The notes under the pieces were generated by a model. That model worked only from the letters and a program-made list of their open reading frames with translations, ran no database searches and had not been told where the DNA came from. 64,000 bases of DNA from Blastomonas ursincola (GTDB lineage: Bacteria > Pseudomonadota > Alphaproteobacteria > Sphingomonadales > Sphingomonadaceae), in assembly GCF_013607875.1 (NCBI RefSeq), contig NZ_VDES01000004.1, positions 1-64,000 on the forward strand, written 5' to 3'. Every line of letters starts with the position of its first letter. Position 1 is the stretch's first letter. The translations under genes and the position numbers were made by a program. Shown here one piece after another: positions 51,093 to 60,171 of the stretch.

Positions 51093-51620
51093 TCATCCTA
51101 TCGGCTTGATCGTCATCCCCTGGCGGTAGTTCAGGACCACCTGGATGCGCGTAACGCCGGGACCCACCCGGATGGCGGTCTTGCCCGCAGAGGGCTTGAG
51201 GCTGAGCAGCGAGAGCGAGGGGTTGTTCGAGAACCCGCCACCATCGTTCCAGCCGGATTTGCCGCTGCCGTCGACATCGTGGCGCACGGCAATGCCATAG
51301 GCGCCGGTGGCCGGAAGCGGCACGCAGAAGCTCATCTTGCCGCCACGCGGGGCGACGGCGGTGTCGATGCGGTTGATCCATGCGCCCTTTTCCAGCCAGC
51401 TCGCCTTCGTGGCGGGATAGGCCTGGACGCGGATGCGGCCGGTATTCGCCTTGAAGCCGCTGACCGTCACATGCACCGCCGGGCCGTCCGCCCCATCGGC
51501 GCATTTGCGCAGGTCGTTGGCGATTTCCTGCCGCTGCGCATGGGCCACAGGCGTCAGGGCCGCGAAGGCGATGCCGCCCGCAGCCAGACAAGCCAGTGAT
51601 TTTGTCGCAATTTTGAACAT
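51093..51620 (-). CDS. Secreted DUF2141 protein
   Basis: 175 residues. Signal peptide of about 28 residues (ACLAAGGIAFAALTPVAHAQ). The mature part is beta-rich, with VHVTVSGFKANTGRIRVQAY, FCVPLPATGAYGIAVRHDVD and GSGKSGWNDGGGFSNNP, the DUF2141 pattern. Function unknown. Its coupling to a lipid kinase suggests an envelope role. Confidence 0.85.
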   Translation of the reverse strand: MFKIATKSLACLAAGGIAFAALTPVAHAQRQEIANDLRKCADGADGPAVHVTVSGFKANTGRIRVQAYPATKASWLEKGAWINRIDTAVAPRGGKMSFCVPLPATGAYGIAVRHDVDGSGKSGWNDGGGFSNNPSLSLLSLKPSAGKTAIRVGPGVTRIQVVLNYRQGMTIKPIG

Positions 51621-51748
51621 GACGTAATCAATCCCAGAAGCTATAGCCGTGCCGCTCCGGATGGCGCGGACAAGGCCGATGAGCCCCCTTTACCGTCCGC
51701 TTATGGGAAGCGTTTGCGGCCAAATCATGGTGACAGGGCGACAATAAG

Positions 51749-52960
51749 TTGAAATTGCTAACCGCCACAGACGCTTATATCGCCCGTCTCGTCTTCTTTC
51801 CGCTGGTCGGCACGCTGATCCTGGCTGCCATGCTGCTGGTGCTCGACAAGATGCTGCGATTGTTCGACTTTGTCGCGGCCGAAGGAGGACCGGTCAGCGT
51901 CGTGTGGCGCATGCTCGCCAACCTTCTGCCCGAATATCTCTCGCTGGGAATTCCCATCGGCCTGCTGCTCGGCATCCTGCTGGCGTTCCGCAAGCTCGCC
52001 ATGTCGTCGGAGCTAGACGTGTTCCGCGCGGTCGGCCTCAGCTACACCCGGCTGCTGCGCGTGCCGTACATGTTCGCGGTCGGGCTGATGCTCGTGAACC
52101 TGGCCTTGGTCGGCTATATCCAGCCCAAGGCGCGCTATGCCTATGAGGAACTGGGCTTCGAGCTGCGCTCGGGCGCGCTGGGTGCCTCGATCAAGGTCGG
52201 CGAATTCACGCAATTGGGCGACCGGATGACGCTGCGCATCGAGCAGAGCCGCGATGGCGGGCGCGAGCTGTACGGCATTTTCGTGCGTGCCGAGGCCAAG
52301 TCGGGCACCTCGCTCTCGGTGACGGCGGAGCGCGGCAAGTTCCTGGCGACCGACGACCCGAACACGATCATCTTCCGCCTGACCAATGGCACGCTGGTGC
52401 ACGATTCGCCCGACTACAAGACCCCGCGCGTGCTGACCTTCAGCAACCATGACCTGCCGATCGACCTGCCCAAGATCGAATCCTTCCGCAGGCGCGGCGG
52501 CGGCAAGGACCGCGAATACACGATCCCCGAGCTGGTCCGCATCGGCACCGATGCCAGCATTCCCGAGGCGCAGCGCAACCAGACGCGTGCCAATTTCCAT
52601 TTCCGCATGGTCGAAGTCGTGATGATGCTGCTGATGCCGCTGCTCGCGGTGGCGCTGGCGATCCCGCCCAAGCGCTCGACCTCGGCGCTCGGCGTCTTCC
52701 TGTCGATCGTGATGATCGTGACCTATCACAAGATCAACGAATATGGCGAGGATGTCGGCGCGCTGGGGCTGGTCGACCCGATCATCGCGCTGTGGGTCCC
52801 CTTCGCGCTGTTCTCCGCATTGATCGCCTGGATGTATTATCAGGTCGCCTTCGTGCCCGGCGGTCAACCGATCGGCGCGCTGGAAAAGGTCTTCGCCAAA
52901 TCGGGCGCGGCGGTGCGCGGGCTGTTCAGCTTCGGCCGCAAGCGGTCCTTCCAGGAATAG
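51749..52960 (+). CDS. lptF: LPS export permease LptF
   Basis: 403 residues. Inner-membrane half of the LptB2FG transporter that extracts lipopolysaccharide. Three N-terminal helices (YIARLVFFPLVGTLILAAML, LSLGIPIGLLLGILLAFRKL), a periplasmic beta-jellyroll, and three C-terminal helices (VVMMLLMPLLAVALAIPPKR, MIVTYHKINEYGEDVG). The start appears to be TTG 51749 with only a weak upstream AATAAG; no in-frame ATG fits better. A possible 6-codon frame (ATG 51728 to TAA) ends just before it. Confidence 0.9.
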   Translation: MKLLTATDAYIARLVFFPLVGTLILAAMLLVLDKMLRLFDFVAAEGGPVSVVWRMLANLLPEYLSLGIPIGLLLGILLAFRKLAMSSELDVFRAVGLSYTRLLRVPYMFAVGLMLVNLALVGYIQPKARYAYEELGFELRSGALGASIKVGEFTQLGDRMTLRIEQSRDGGRELYGIFVRAEAKSGTSLSVTAERGKFLATDDPNTIIFRLTNGTLVHDSPDYKTPRVLTFSNHDLPIDLPKIESFRRRGGGKDREYTIPELVRIGTDASIPEAQRNQTRANFHFRMVEVVMMLLMPLLAVALAIPPKRSTSALGVFLSIVMIVTYHKINEYGEDVGALGLVDPIIALWVPFALFSALIAWMYYQVAFVPGGQPIGALEKVFAKSGAAVRGLFSFGRKRSFQE

Positions 52961-52971
52961 GCGCAAGCGCG

Positions 52972-54069
52972 ATGCAGTTCGAATTCTTCCCCTCGCGCAC
53001 CGTGGCCATCTACATGGCGCGCAAGTTCCTCACCAGCATCCTGGCGGTGGTGGCGCTGCTGTTCATTGTTCTCCAGTCGCTCGACCTCCTGGGCGAAAGC
53101 GGCAAGATCCTCGCCTATCCGGGCAACGGCCAGGCGCAGCTCTTGACCTATATCTCGCTTCGCGCGCCGCAGATCATCGACCTCGTGCTGCCCTTTTCGG
53201 TGCTGCTGGCGACGATCATCACGCTGGCGACGCTGAACCAGAACAGCGAAGTCGTGGCGATGAAGGCGGCGGGGCTGTCGGCGCATCAGGTGCTCGCGCC
53301 GCTGCTGATCGCGGCCTTCGGCGTCTCGGCGATCACCTTCGTCTTTTCCGAACGCATCCTCACCCGCGCCACCGCGACGCTGGACGCCTGGGAGGCGGCG
53401 GATTTCGGCCCGATCCCGCGCGATTCCAACGTGAAGTCGAACATCTGGGTGCGCGAAGGCGACAATATCATCCAGGCCGATACGGTCGAAGGCCGGGGCA
53501 ACGCGACACGGCTCACCGGCGTCGCGGTGTACCAGCGCGACAGCCAGGGCGGCATGGCGCGGATCATCAAGGCCAGCGAAGGCACCTATACCGGCAAGGG
53601 CTGGAAGCTGACGGATGCGACGCAGTTCGATGTCGCCACCGGGCAGAAACAGGTGCTGGGAGATATCGTCACCGCAGGCAATGTGCGGCCCGACCAGTTC
53701 ACGCTGTCCAAGGTCAATGCCGATGGCCTGTCCTTCCCGCAGCTATGGACCGCGATCGCCGAGCTCAAGGCCGCCGGTCGCCCGACTGCGGCGCTCGAGG
53801 CCAATCTGTGGCACAAGCTGTCGGGCCCGCTTTCGGCGCTGCTGATGCCGCTGCTCGGCGCAGTCGCCGCCTTCGGCCTGGCGCGATCGGGCCAGCTGTT
53901 CATCCGCGCCGTGATCGGCATGGCGCTGGGCTTTGCCTATTTCGTCGCGGACAATTTTGCGCTCGCAATGGGCAATCTGGGTGCCTATCCGCCGATCCTC
54001 GCGGCCTGGTCGCCGTTCTTCCTGTTCCTGATGGTCGGCGAGACCGTCCTCATCCGCACCGAGGAATAG
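52972..54069 (+). CDS. lptG: LPS export permease LptG
   Basis: About 365 residues. Partner of LptF. N-terminal TVAIYMARKFLTSILAVVAL, coupling region VLLATIITLATLNQNSEVVA and MKAAGLSAHQVLAPLLIAAF are typical. The C-terminal helices include LSALLMPLLGAVAAFGLARS and GMALGFAYFVADNFALAMGN. It follows lptF by 11 bp. The start is ATG 52972; earlier starts in frame lie inside lptF. Confidence 0.92.
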   Translation: MQFEFFPSRTVAIYMARKFLTSILAVVALLFIVLQSLDLLGESGKILAYPGNGQAQLLTYISLRAPQIIDLVLPFSVLLATIITLATLNQNSEVVAMKAAGLSAHQVLAPLLIAAFGVSAITFVFSERILTRATATLDAWEAADFGPIPRDSNVKSNIWVREGDNIIQADTVEGRGNATRLTGVAVYQRDSQGGMARIIKASEGTYTGKGWKLTDATQFDVATGQKQVLGDIVTAGNVRPDQFTLSKVNADGLSFPQLWTAIAELKAAGRPTAALEANLWHKLSGPLSALLMPLLGAVAAFGLARSGQLFIRAVIGMALGFAYFVADNFALAMGNLGAYPPILAAWSPFFLFLMVGETVLIRTEE

Positions 54070-54079
54070 GCCGCAACCC

Positions 54080-55618
54080 GTGGCCGCAGACACGCCCGAT
54101 CCTGTCAGCCCCGCCCCCGCAGTGAGCCGCGCTGATGTGGCGAGCGGCGCAGCGCTGTCGGGCCTGGCGCGCATGGGCGCGATCATCGAGATCGTGACCC
54201 AGCCTGCCTTCGTGTGGATGTTCGGCCTCGCCACCTATGGCAGCTATGTCGTGCTCTGGGCGGCGGTGAACGTGCTTTCGACGCTGACCACCCTGTCGCT
54301 GGCGCAAGGGCTGCAGCGTTCGATCCCGTCCGCCGCCAGCCGCGAGGCCGAGCATGGCGTGGTGCGCTATGCGCTGCTGGTGACGGTGATCCCGTCGGCG
54401 TTCGTGGCCCTGTGCATCACCCTCGCCGCGCCTGGAATCGCGCCGCAATTCTCGGTCGAGCCGGCGATGCGCCCGCATCTGCCCGCGCTGATCGCGCTGT
54501 TCGTGTGGACGCTGCCGCTCACCGTCGCGCTCGAAATCGCGACCGCTGCCGCGCGCGCGCGGCGCGCCTTCGGGCCCGAGATCCGGCTGCGCATCTTCTG
54601 GGAGCAGATCGCGCGGCTGATTGTCGCGGTCGCGCTCTATGCGCTGGGCGTGCGGCTGTTCGGGCTGTTCATCGCGCATATCGTCTCGCTGGGCGTCACC
54701 GCCTGGTTGTCGGTACGGCTGCTCGGACGCTATTACGACCTCGGGTTGCTCTGGCGTGCGCCGATGCCCCCCGCGCTGCGCAATGACACGCTGAAATCGG
54801 GGCTGGCGACGATGCCGCCCAATCTGGCGCGGCGCGCGTTCAACGATCTGCCGCCGGTGCTGCTGGGCCTGGCGCTGAGCGGCGGCGGCGGCGCGGTGGC
54901 GGCGGGGCTGTTCGGCATCGCGCGCAAGATCGCCTCGGTGCCACTGATCGTGCGCCAGACCTTTCTCTATGTCCTTGCGCCCCTGAGCGCCGCGCAGCGC
55001 GCCGCCGACCGGGCCCAGATCGCGCCGCTCTACCGCTTTGCCAACCGCATCGCTGCCATCATCGTGCTGCCGCTCACTGCGGTGATGATCGCCGGTGGTG
55101 ATGCGACGCTGCTGCTCTTCTCGCCCGAGGCCGCCGATGCGCTGCCGGTGCTGATCGTGCTGCTGGTCGGGCGCGCGGGCGAGACGATTCTGGGCGCGGC
55201 GACCCCGATCGTCGAGATGACCGGGCACCGCCTGCTGCCGCTCGCCAATTCAATTGCGGGGCTCGCAGTCGCGGGGCTGGTCGGCTGGCTGACGGTCGAT
55301 GCCATGGGCGCGACCGGCATGGCGCTGGCGGTGAGCGCGGGCGTGATCGTGTCGAGCTGGGCGGCGGTGGCAGAACTCTGGATCAGCGATCGGCTGGGTC
55401 CGTTCGACCGGCATTTCCTGCGCGCCCTCGCCTGCGGCCTGGGCGGATTTGCCGCGCTCTGGCTGGTCGGCTGGCTGTTCCAGGGGGTAGGCATGGTGCC
55501 GCGCGCCACGATCCAGTTTGCCTGTTTCTTTCCGCTGGTCTGGCTCGGCCTCAAGTTCGGGCTCGATGCCGAGGACAAGGCCGCACTCGGCAAGGCGGGG
55601 CGTAAACTGGCGCTGTAA
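54080..55618 (+). CDS. MOP-superfamily polysaccharide/lipid flippase-like protein
   Basis: 512 residues with about 12-14 hydrophobic helices. It reads as a Wzx-like exporter: QPAFVWMFGLATYGSYVVLW, LAAGLFGIARKIASVPLIVR-type central helices, and a Leu/Gly-rich C-terminus. It probably moves a lipid-linked saccharide across the inner membrane. GTG 54080 starts 10 bp after lptG, with AGGAATAGG as ribosome site, so it may share the lptFG transcript. Confidence 0.78.
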   Translation: MAADTPDPVSPAPAVSRADVASGAALSGLARMGAIIEIVTQPAFVWMFGLATYGSYVVLWAAVNVLSTLTTLSLAQGLQRSIPSAASREAEHGVVRYALLVTVIPSAFVALCITLAAPGIAPQFSVEPAMRPHLPALIALFVWTLPLTVALEIATAAARARRAFGPEIRLRIFWEQIARLIVAVALYALGVRLFGLFIAHIVSLGVTAWLSVRLLGRYYDLGLLWRAPMPPALRNDTLKSGLATMPPNLARRAFNDLPPVLLGLALSGGGGAVAAGLFGIARKIASVPLIVRQTFLYVLAPLSAAQRAADRAQIAPLYRFANRIAAIIVLPLTAVMIAGGDATLLLFSPEAADALPVLIVLLVGRAGETILGAATPIVEMTGHRLLPLANSIAGLAVAGLVGWLTVDAMGATGMALAVSAGVIVSSWAAVAELWISDRLGPFDRHFLRALACGLGGFAALWLVGWLFQGVGMVPRATIQFACFFPLVWLGLKFGLDAEDKAALGKAGRKLAL

Positions 55619-55715
55619 GGCGCGCCAGGCCAATTGCCCCTGCAACCAAAGCCCGCTAGACCCGTGGTGAAAGACCGCGCGGGCGAAGCGCGGCAGCCAG
55701 AGGAGCCCTGACCCG

Positions 55716-57539
55716 GTGATCGCCAACAAGTCTCTCGACCAGTTTGCCCGTTTCAACAATCTGCTCGACCTGTTCTTCGCGCGGGCGGACGAGCTGGGCG
55801 ACAAGCCCTTCCTGTGGGCCAAGCGCAGCGGAGCCTGGACGCCGATCAGCTGGCGGCAGGCAGCGGGACAGGTCGCGGAACTGGCGCATGCGCTCAAGGA
55901 CATGGGGCTGCAGCGCGGCGACCGGGTGATGCTGGTCAGCGAGAACCGTCCCGAATGGTGCATCGCGGACCTCGCGATCATGGCCGCAGGCTGCGTTACC
56001 GTGCCAACCTACACCACCAATACCGAGCGCGACCACCAGCATATCCTCGACAATTCGGGCGCGCGCGCGGTCATCGTCTCCGATGCCAAGCTGGCGCGGA
56101 CGCTGCTGCCCGCGGTGTTGCGCGCAGGCAATGCCTGGCACGTGATCGGCATGGAGCCGGTCAAGGTCGGCCAGGCCAGCCGCTTCCGCGCGCACAACTG
56201 GTCCGATCTGGTCACCGGCGATGCCGGGCGCCGGGCCGAGCTGATGCCTGCGATCCGTAGCCATGCGGCGACGCTCACGCGGCAGGACACCGCCTGCATC
56301 ATCTATACCAGCGGCACCGGCGGTGCGCCGCGCGGGGTGATGCAGCATCACGGTGCGATCCTGCACAATGTCGCCGGCCCCACCCGCGTGATCACCGAGG
56401 ATTTCGGCTGGGACGACGAGGTGTTCCTCTCGTTCCTGCCGCTCAGCCACGCCTATGAGCACAGTGCGGGCCAGTTCTTCCCGATCGGGCTCGGCGCGCA
56501 GATCTATTATTCGGAAGGGCTGGAAAAGCTCGCCAGCAATATCGAGGAGGTGCGCCCGACGCTGATGGTCGTGGTGCCGCGCCTGTTCGAGGTGCTTCGC
56601 GCGCGCATCCTCAAGCAGATCCAGAAACAGGGCAAGGTCGCCAATTTCCTGTTCGAGCGCGCAATGGCGCTGGGCGAGAAACAGCTCGGCGGCCGCGACG
56701 GTCTGCTCGACAAGCCGATGGACTTCATCCTGTCGAAGAGCCTGCGCCCCAAGATCCAGGCGCGGTTCGGTGGACGGGTCAAGGCGATGGTCTCGGGTGG
56801 CGCTCCGCTCAATCCCGAGATCGGCGTGTTCTTCCACGCACTCGGCATTACGCTGCTGCAAGGCTATGGCCAGACCGAGGCCGCACCGATCATCGCGTGC
56901 AACCGCCCCAGCGTGGGCATCAAGATGGACACGGTGGGCCCGCCGCTCGCCGATACCGAGGTGCGCATCGCCGAGGATGGCGAGATCCTGGTGCGCGGCG
57001 AACTGGTCATGCACGGTTACTGGCAGAACCCCGAGGAGACCGCGCGCGTGCTCAAGGACGGCTGGCTGCACACCGGCGATATCGGCTATATCGACGAGGC
57101 CGGGCGGATCGCGATCACCGACCGCAAGAAGGACCTGATCGTCAACGACAAGGGCGACAATGTCTCGCCGCAAAAGGTCGAGGGCATGCTGACGCTGCAG
57201 CCCGAGATTCACCAGGCGATGGTGGTCGGCGACCGGCGGCCCTATCTGGTCGGGCTGGTGGTGCCCGATCCTGAATGGACGATGGAATGGGCGAGCGCGC
57301 AGGGCCTCAAGGTCGATTTCGCCGCGCTCCAGGCCAATCCGCAGTTCAAGGCTGCGGTGCGCGCGGCGATCGACCGGGTCAATGCCGACCTGTCGGTGAT
57401 CGAGAAGGTGCGCCAGTTCAACTTTGCCGACGAACCGTTCACCATCGAGAATGGCGAGATGACGCCGTCGATGAAGATCCGGCGGCACGTCATCCGCGGG
57501 CGCTATCAGGAGCGGCTGGACAGCCTGTACAAGAGCTGA
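55716..57539 (+). CDS. Long-chain acyl-CoA synthetase (AMP-forming)
   Basis: 607 residues. Activates fatty acids to acyl-CoA through an acyl-AMP. AMP-binding P-loop IIYTSGTGGAPRGVMQHHGA; FLPLSHAYEHSAGQFFPIG; GYGQTEAAPIIACNR; and the C-terminal hinge WLHTGDIGYIDEAGR with ITDRKKDLIVNDKGDNVSP. The length and the TSGTGGAPRG variant (family TSGTTGxPKG) fit the FACL/FadD15-like branch. GTG 55716 has AGGAG 10 bases upstream. Confidence 0.93.
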   Translation: MIANKSLDQFARFNNLLDLFFARADELGDKPFLWAKRSGAWTPISWRQAAGQVAELAHALKDMGLQRGDRVMLVSENRPEWCIADLAIMAAGCVTVPTYTTNTERDHQHILDNSGARAVIVSDAKLARTLLPAVLRAGNAWHVIGMEPVKVGQASRFRAHNWSDLVTGDAGRRAELMPAIRSHAATLTRQDTACIIYTSGTGGAPRGVMQHHGAILHNVAGPTRVITEDFGWDDEVFLSFLPLSHAYEHSAGQFFPIGLGAQIYYSEGLEKLASNIEEVRPTLMVVVPRLFEVLRARILKQIQKQGKVANFLFERAMALGEKQLGGRDGLLDKPMDFILSKSLRPKIQARFGGRVKAMVSGGAPLNPEIGVFFHALGITLLQGYGQTEAAPIIACNRPSVGIKMDTVGPPLADTEVRIAEDGEILVRGELVMHGYWQNPEETARVLKDGWLHTGDIGYIDEAGRIAITDRKKDLIVNDKGDNVSPQKVEGMLTLQPEIHQAMVVGDRRPYLVGLVVPDPEWTMEWASAQGLKVDFAALQANPQFKAAVRAAIDRVNADLSVIEKVRQFNFADEPFTIENGEMTPSMKIRRHVIRGRYQERLDSLYKS

Positions 57540-57543
57540 GGGG

Positions 57544-58167
57544 TCAGGCGGGCCGGCGGCGGTTCCACAGCTGCAGCCCGATCTCGGCGATCAGCAGCGG
57601 CCCGAGCCAATAGGCCCATATTCCGAAGGCCGGGGCCACGCCTTCCATGTCGCCCAGCCGCTGCGCCAGGCGGCAGAAGACGAAGGTCCAGGTGAGGACC
57701 ATCGAGCGGATCATCCACATCTGGTGCGAGCGCCAGCGCTTCTGGCTGCCGCGCCGCCAGCCCATCGAGGTCGTGACCAGCCAGGCCACCGACAGCGTGG
57801 CCGTAGCCCAGCCGCTCGCCGGATTGCGGTGCGGATCGCTGGTCGCGAGGAACAGCGCGACGAATGCCATGGTCATGCCTGCGCCGACATAGGTGCAGCC
57901 GGTGTGGCGGTGATATTCGAACGCGGCGCGGGTCCAGCCCATGTACAGCGCGAGAAAGCCAGAGACGAGGGTCAGGAAACCGGTCAGCGCATGCAGCACG
58001 ATCCACAGGCTGTGATCGGCATGGCCCCGCTGCGCACCGCCGCCGAGCGCGGGCAGCACATTGAGCCACAGCACCGGCAGCGTCGAGAGGATCGCCGCCC
58101 AGAACAGCAATGCGGGCAGGGTCAGACCCGGTCTGTGATCGATCGGCGGCCAGGCCTGGCTGGTCAC
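57544..58167 (-). CDS. DUF2306-family membrane protein
   Basis: About 207 residues with six or seven hydrophobic helices. The His-containing pattern HSLWIVLHALTGFLTLVSGF, RHTGCTYVGAGMTMAFVALF and SHQMWMIRSMVLTWTFVFCR matches DUF2306 membrane proteins. Function unknown. GTG 58167 (VTSQAWPP) has GGGGGGAG just upstream; an ATG at 58197 is an alternative. Confidence 0.7.
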   Translation of the reverse strand: MTSQAWPPIDHRPGLTLPALLFWAAILSTLPVLWLNVLPALGGGAQRGHADHSLWIVLHALTGFLTLVSGFLALYMGWTRAAFEYHRHTGCTYVGAGMTMAFVALFLATSDPHRNPASGWATATLSVAWLVTTSMGWRRGSQKRWRSHQMWMIRSMVLTWTFVFCRLAQRLGDMEGVAPAFGIWAYWLGPLLIAEIGLQLWNRRRPA

Positions 58168-58244
58168 GATGGCTCCCCCCTGTTGGTTTCGCACCATCGT
58201 GCCTCACGCCGGGAAGTGTCGCAACCCGGCTCGCTACTGCGCCA

Positions 58245-58330
58245 TTCCCGTCACCCCCGCGAAAGCGGGCGTCCCGCTTTCATGGCAACGGGAAACGCAC
58301 AAGCGGGATTCCCGCGTTCGCGGGAATGAC
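58245..58330. repeat. Palindromic repeat (GTCACCCCCGCGAAAGCGGG family), second copy
   Basis: Begins ATTCCCGTCACCCCCGCGAA and ends CCCGCGTTCGCGGGAATGAC, with an inner CCCGCTT / AAGCGGG stem. Same element as at 21428-21510, with a different central loop. It lies upstream of the DUF2306 gene. Confidence 0.85.
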
Positions 58331-58354
58331 GGGGCGGGATAGGGGACCGGAAAT

Positions 58355-58396
58355 AGCAAGACCCCGGATCGGCCTCCACCGATCCGGGGTCTTGCT
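58355..58396 (-). terminator. Strong hairpin downstream of carD
   Basis: AGCAAGACCCCGGATCGG and CCGATCCGGGGTCTTGCT form a perfect 18-base stem with a 6-base loop. In the carD direction it is followed by ATTTCC, a weak T tract. It lies 23 bp after the carD stop and is likely its terminator. Confidence 0.8.
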
Positions 58397-58418
58397 GAAC
58401 CGTCTAGAACGAAATCGC

Positions 58419-58946
58419 TTATTCGGCGGCTTCGTAGTACTGCGGCGCGGCGGCGTTCAGGATCTCGAGGATCTTCTTGAGCGCGGCGGGCTCGTCGGTC
58501 TTTTCCATCGCGGCTAGCTCACGCGCCAGACGGCTCGAGGCGGCTTCGAAGATCTGCCGTTCCGAATAGCTCTGTTCGGGCTGGTCGTCGGGACGGAACA
58601 GGTCGCGGGTCACCTCGGCGATCGAGACGAGGTCGCCCGAATTGATCTTCGCTTCATATTCCTGGGCACGGCGCGACCACATGGTGCGCTTGACCTTGGG
58701 CTTGCTCTTGAGCGTTTCCATAGCTTCGCGCAGCGTCTTGTCCGAAGACAGCTTGCGCATGCCGATGCTTTCAACCTTGTTCACAGGAACGCGCAGGGTC
58801 ATCCGTTCCTTTTCGAAGCGCAGCACGTACAGCTCGAGCTGCATGCCGGCAATTTCTTCCTTCTGAAGTTCCACAACACGGCCGACACCGTGCTTGGGAT
58901 AAACCACATAATCGCCTACATCAAAAGACAGCGCTTTGGCGGCCAT
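58419..58946 (-). CDS. carD: CarD/CdnL-family transcription regulator
   Basis: 175 residues. Binds the RNA polymerase beta subunit and stabilises open complexes, notably at ribosomal RNA promoters. N-terminal Tudor-like domain FDVGDYVVYPKHGVGRVVEL, then MTLRVPVNKVESIGMRKLSS and a helical DNA-binding C-terminus (TMWSRRAQEYEAKINSGDLV). Nearly all sphingomonads seem to carry one copy in this neighbourhood (recollection, not checked). Confidence 0.93.
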   Translation of the reverse strand: MAAKALSFDVGDYVVYPKHGVGRVVELQKEEIAGMQLELYVLRFEKERMTLRVPVNKVESIGMRKLSSDKTLREAMETLKSKPKVKRTMWSRRAQEYEAKINSGDLVSIAEVTRDLFRPDDQPEQSYSERQIFEAASSRLARELAAMEKTDEPAALKKILEILNAAAPQYYEAAE

Positions 58947-59358
58947 TCAAAAACCTTTCTGTATTCAGGGGAAGCGGGAGCCTTTTCGAACTCGCATGTC
59001 AGCCGTTCGAGTGAATCTCCTCAAAATGTGCCGAATGTGGGACACCCATCAGCGCAAACCCGCTGCGCCAATAGGCCGCACTTAACAGATTCGTCACAAA
59101 ATAGCCACCCCGTAATGGCCATTCCGGTCCTAGATGGGGGCTGCGCACGAAAATACAATCGCGCTGGGGGAATTACGCTACGGAAACCGCCAACGTTTGC
59201 AGCGGTGCGATGCGGAATTGCCAAAAAGGGGTCAGCGCTGACGACCCACCCCTTGCCCCTCCCTGTCCAGGGAGGGGAATTGTTTGCTTGTCGCGCTGGA
59301 ACTCCCCTCCCTGCAAGGGAGGGGTTGGGGGTGGGTCAGCGCATCACGCCAAAACGGA
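58947..59358. other. Intergenic region between carD and fdxA with a palindromic element
   Basis: 412 bp. The carD promoter should lie near its left end. No convincing gene or RNA was recognised in 58947-59239. The right part (59240-59340) is a large palindromic repeat described separately. Confidence 0.5.
59240..59340. repeat. Large palindromic repeat (CCCTCCCTG / CAAGGGAGGGG type)
   Basis: Outer arms read CGACCCACCCCTTGCCCCTC and GGGGTTGGGGGTGGGTCAGC. Two inner hairpins (CCCTCCCTGTCCAGGGAGGG and CCCCTCCCTGCAAGGGAGGG) lie inside. It is just downstream of the fdxA stop and may also help end transcription. Confidence 0.8.
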
Positions 59359-59697
59359 TCAGTCGCCCTCGCCGGGTTCGGGCGAGAAATAGGCTTCGTA
59401 CTTGCCTTCCTTGCCCTTGTACTCATCGGCATCGGGCGGGCTGTCGCGCTTGACCGTGATATTGGGCCATTCGGCGCTGAACTTGGTGTTGAGCTCGAGC
59501 CACTTTTCCAGGCCGTCCTCGGTATCGGGCAAGATCGCCTCGGCAGGGCATTCGGGTTCGCACACGCCGCAGTCGATGCACTCGCTGGGGTTGATCACCA
59601 GCATGTTCTCGCCCTCGTAGAAGCAGTCCACCGGACAGACTTCGACGCAGTCCATATATTTGCACTTGATGCAGGCGTCGGTGACAACATAGGTCAT
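59359..59697 (-). CDS. fdxA: Seven-iron ferredoxin FdxA
   Basis: 112 residues. Electron carrier with one [3Fe-4S] and one [4Fe-4S] cluster. Cysteines follow the FdxA pattern: [17 protein letters not shown] (Cys9, 12, 17, 21, 25) and [12 protein letters not shown] (40, 43, 46, 50). The C-terminal [19 protein letters not shown] is typical. ATG 59697 ([13 protein letters not shown]) is the family start. Confidence 0.95.
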   Translation of the reverse strand: MTYVVTDACIKCKYMDCVEVCPVDCFYEGENMLVINPSECIDCGVCEPECPAEAILPDTEDGLEKWLELNTKFSAEWPNITVKRDSPPDADEYKGKEGKYEAYFSPEPGEGD

Positions 59698-59850
59698 CGG
59701 CTGTGATCGCTCCCCTGAATGCGCACCGGCGCGGGGCACCGGTCGGGCGTGATGATGGCATGGTGATGCCGTGGTGATTCTGGCCGCCTTGCTATTGTGA
59801 CAAGGCCGATGCGTCAATATGGCGCTGCCTTGGGGTGCCAAAGCCCCGCT

Positions 59851-60171
59851 TTATCCCGTCGCACGCGCTTCGGTCGGTTCGCTGTAGCAGGCCAGCGCCT
59901 CGTCCGCCGGGCCGCGCCGCCAGGGCAGCTGGTCGATCTGCAGCACCAGCACGCGCGAGCCCTGGGGGACGGTAAGAATGTCGCCGCAGCGCACCGCGTG
60001 GTGCGCCTTGACGACGCGGTTGCCATTGCTGCGGATCACCCCCTGTTCGGCGAGCAACTTGCCCTGCGATCGGCTACGCACCAGCCGCAGATACCAGAGC
60101 AGCAGGTCCATGCGCATGTGCGCGCCCGCGCTGCCGATCGATGAGGATGCTCCGCCGCCCTTTTCAGCCAA
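59851..60171 (-). CDS. S4-domain RNA-binding protein (Hsp15-like)
   Basis: 106 residues. S4 fold in MRMDLLLWYLRLVRSRSQGK and GVIRSNGNRVVKAHHAVRCG. Hsp15 relatives bind stalled 50S subunits. The start overlaps the end of the helicase gene by 8 bp, so both are probably translated from one message. Confidence 0.88.
   Translation of the reverse strand: MAEKGGGASSSIGSAGAHMRMDLLLWYLRLVRSRSQGKLLAEQGVIRSNGNRVVKAHHAVRCGDILTVPQGSRVLVLQIDQLPWRRGPADEALACYSEPTEARATG

Noticed and set aside
58947-59239. A small gene or RNA between carD and fdxA
   Set aside because: Frames there lack ribosome sites and family patterns, and I saw no cloverleaf or strong conserved fold.
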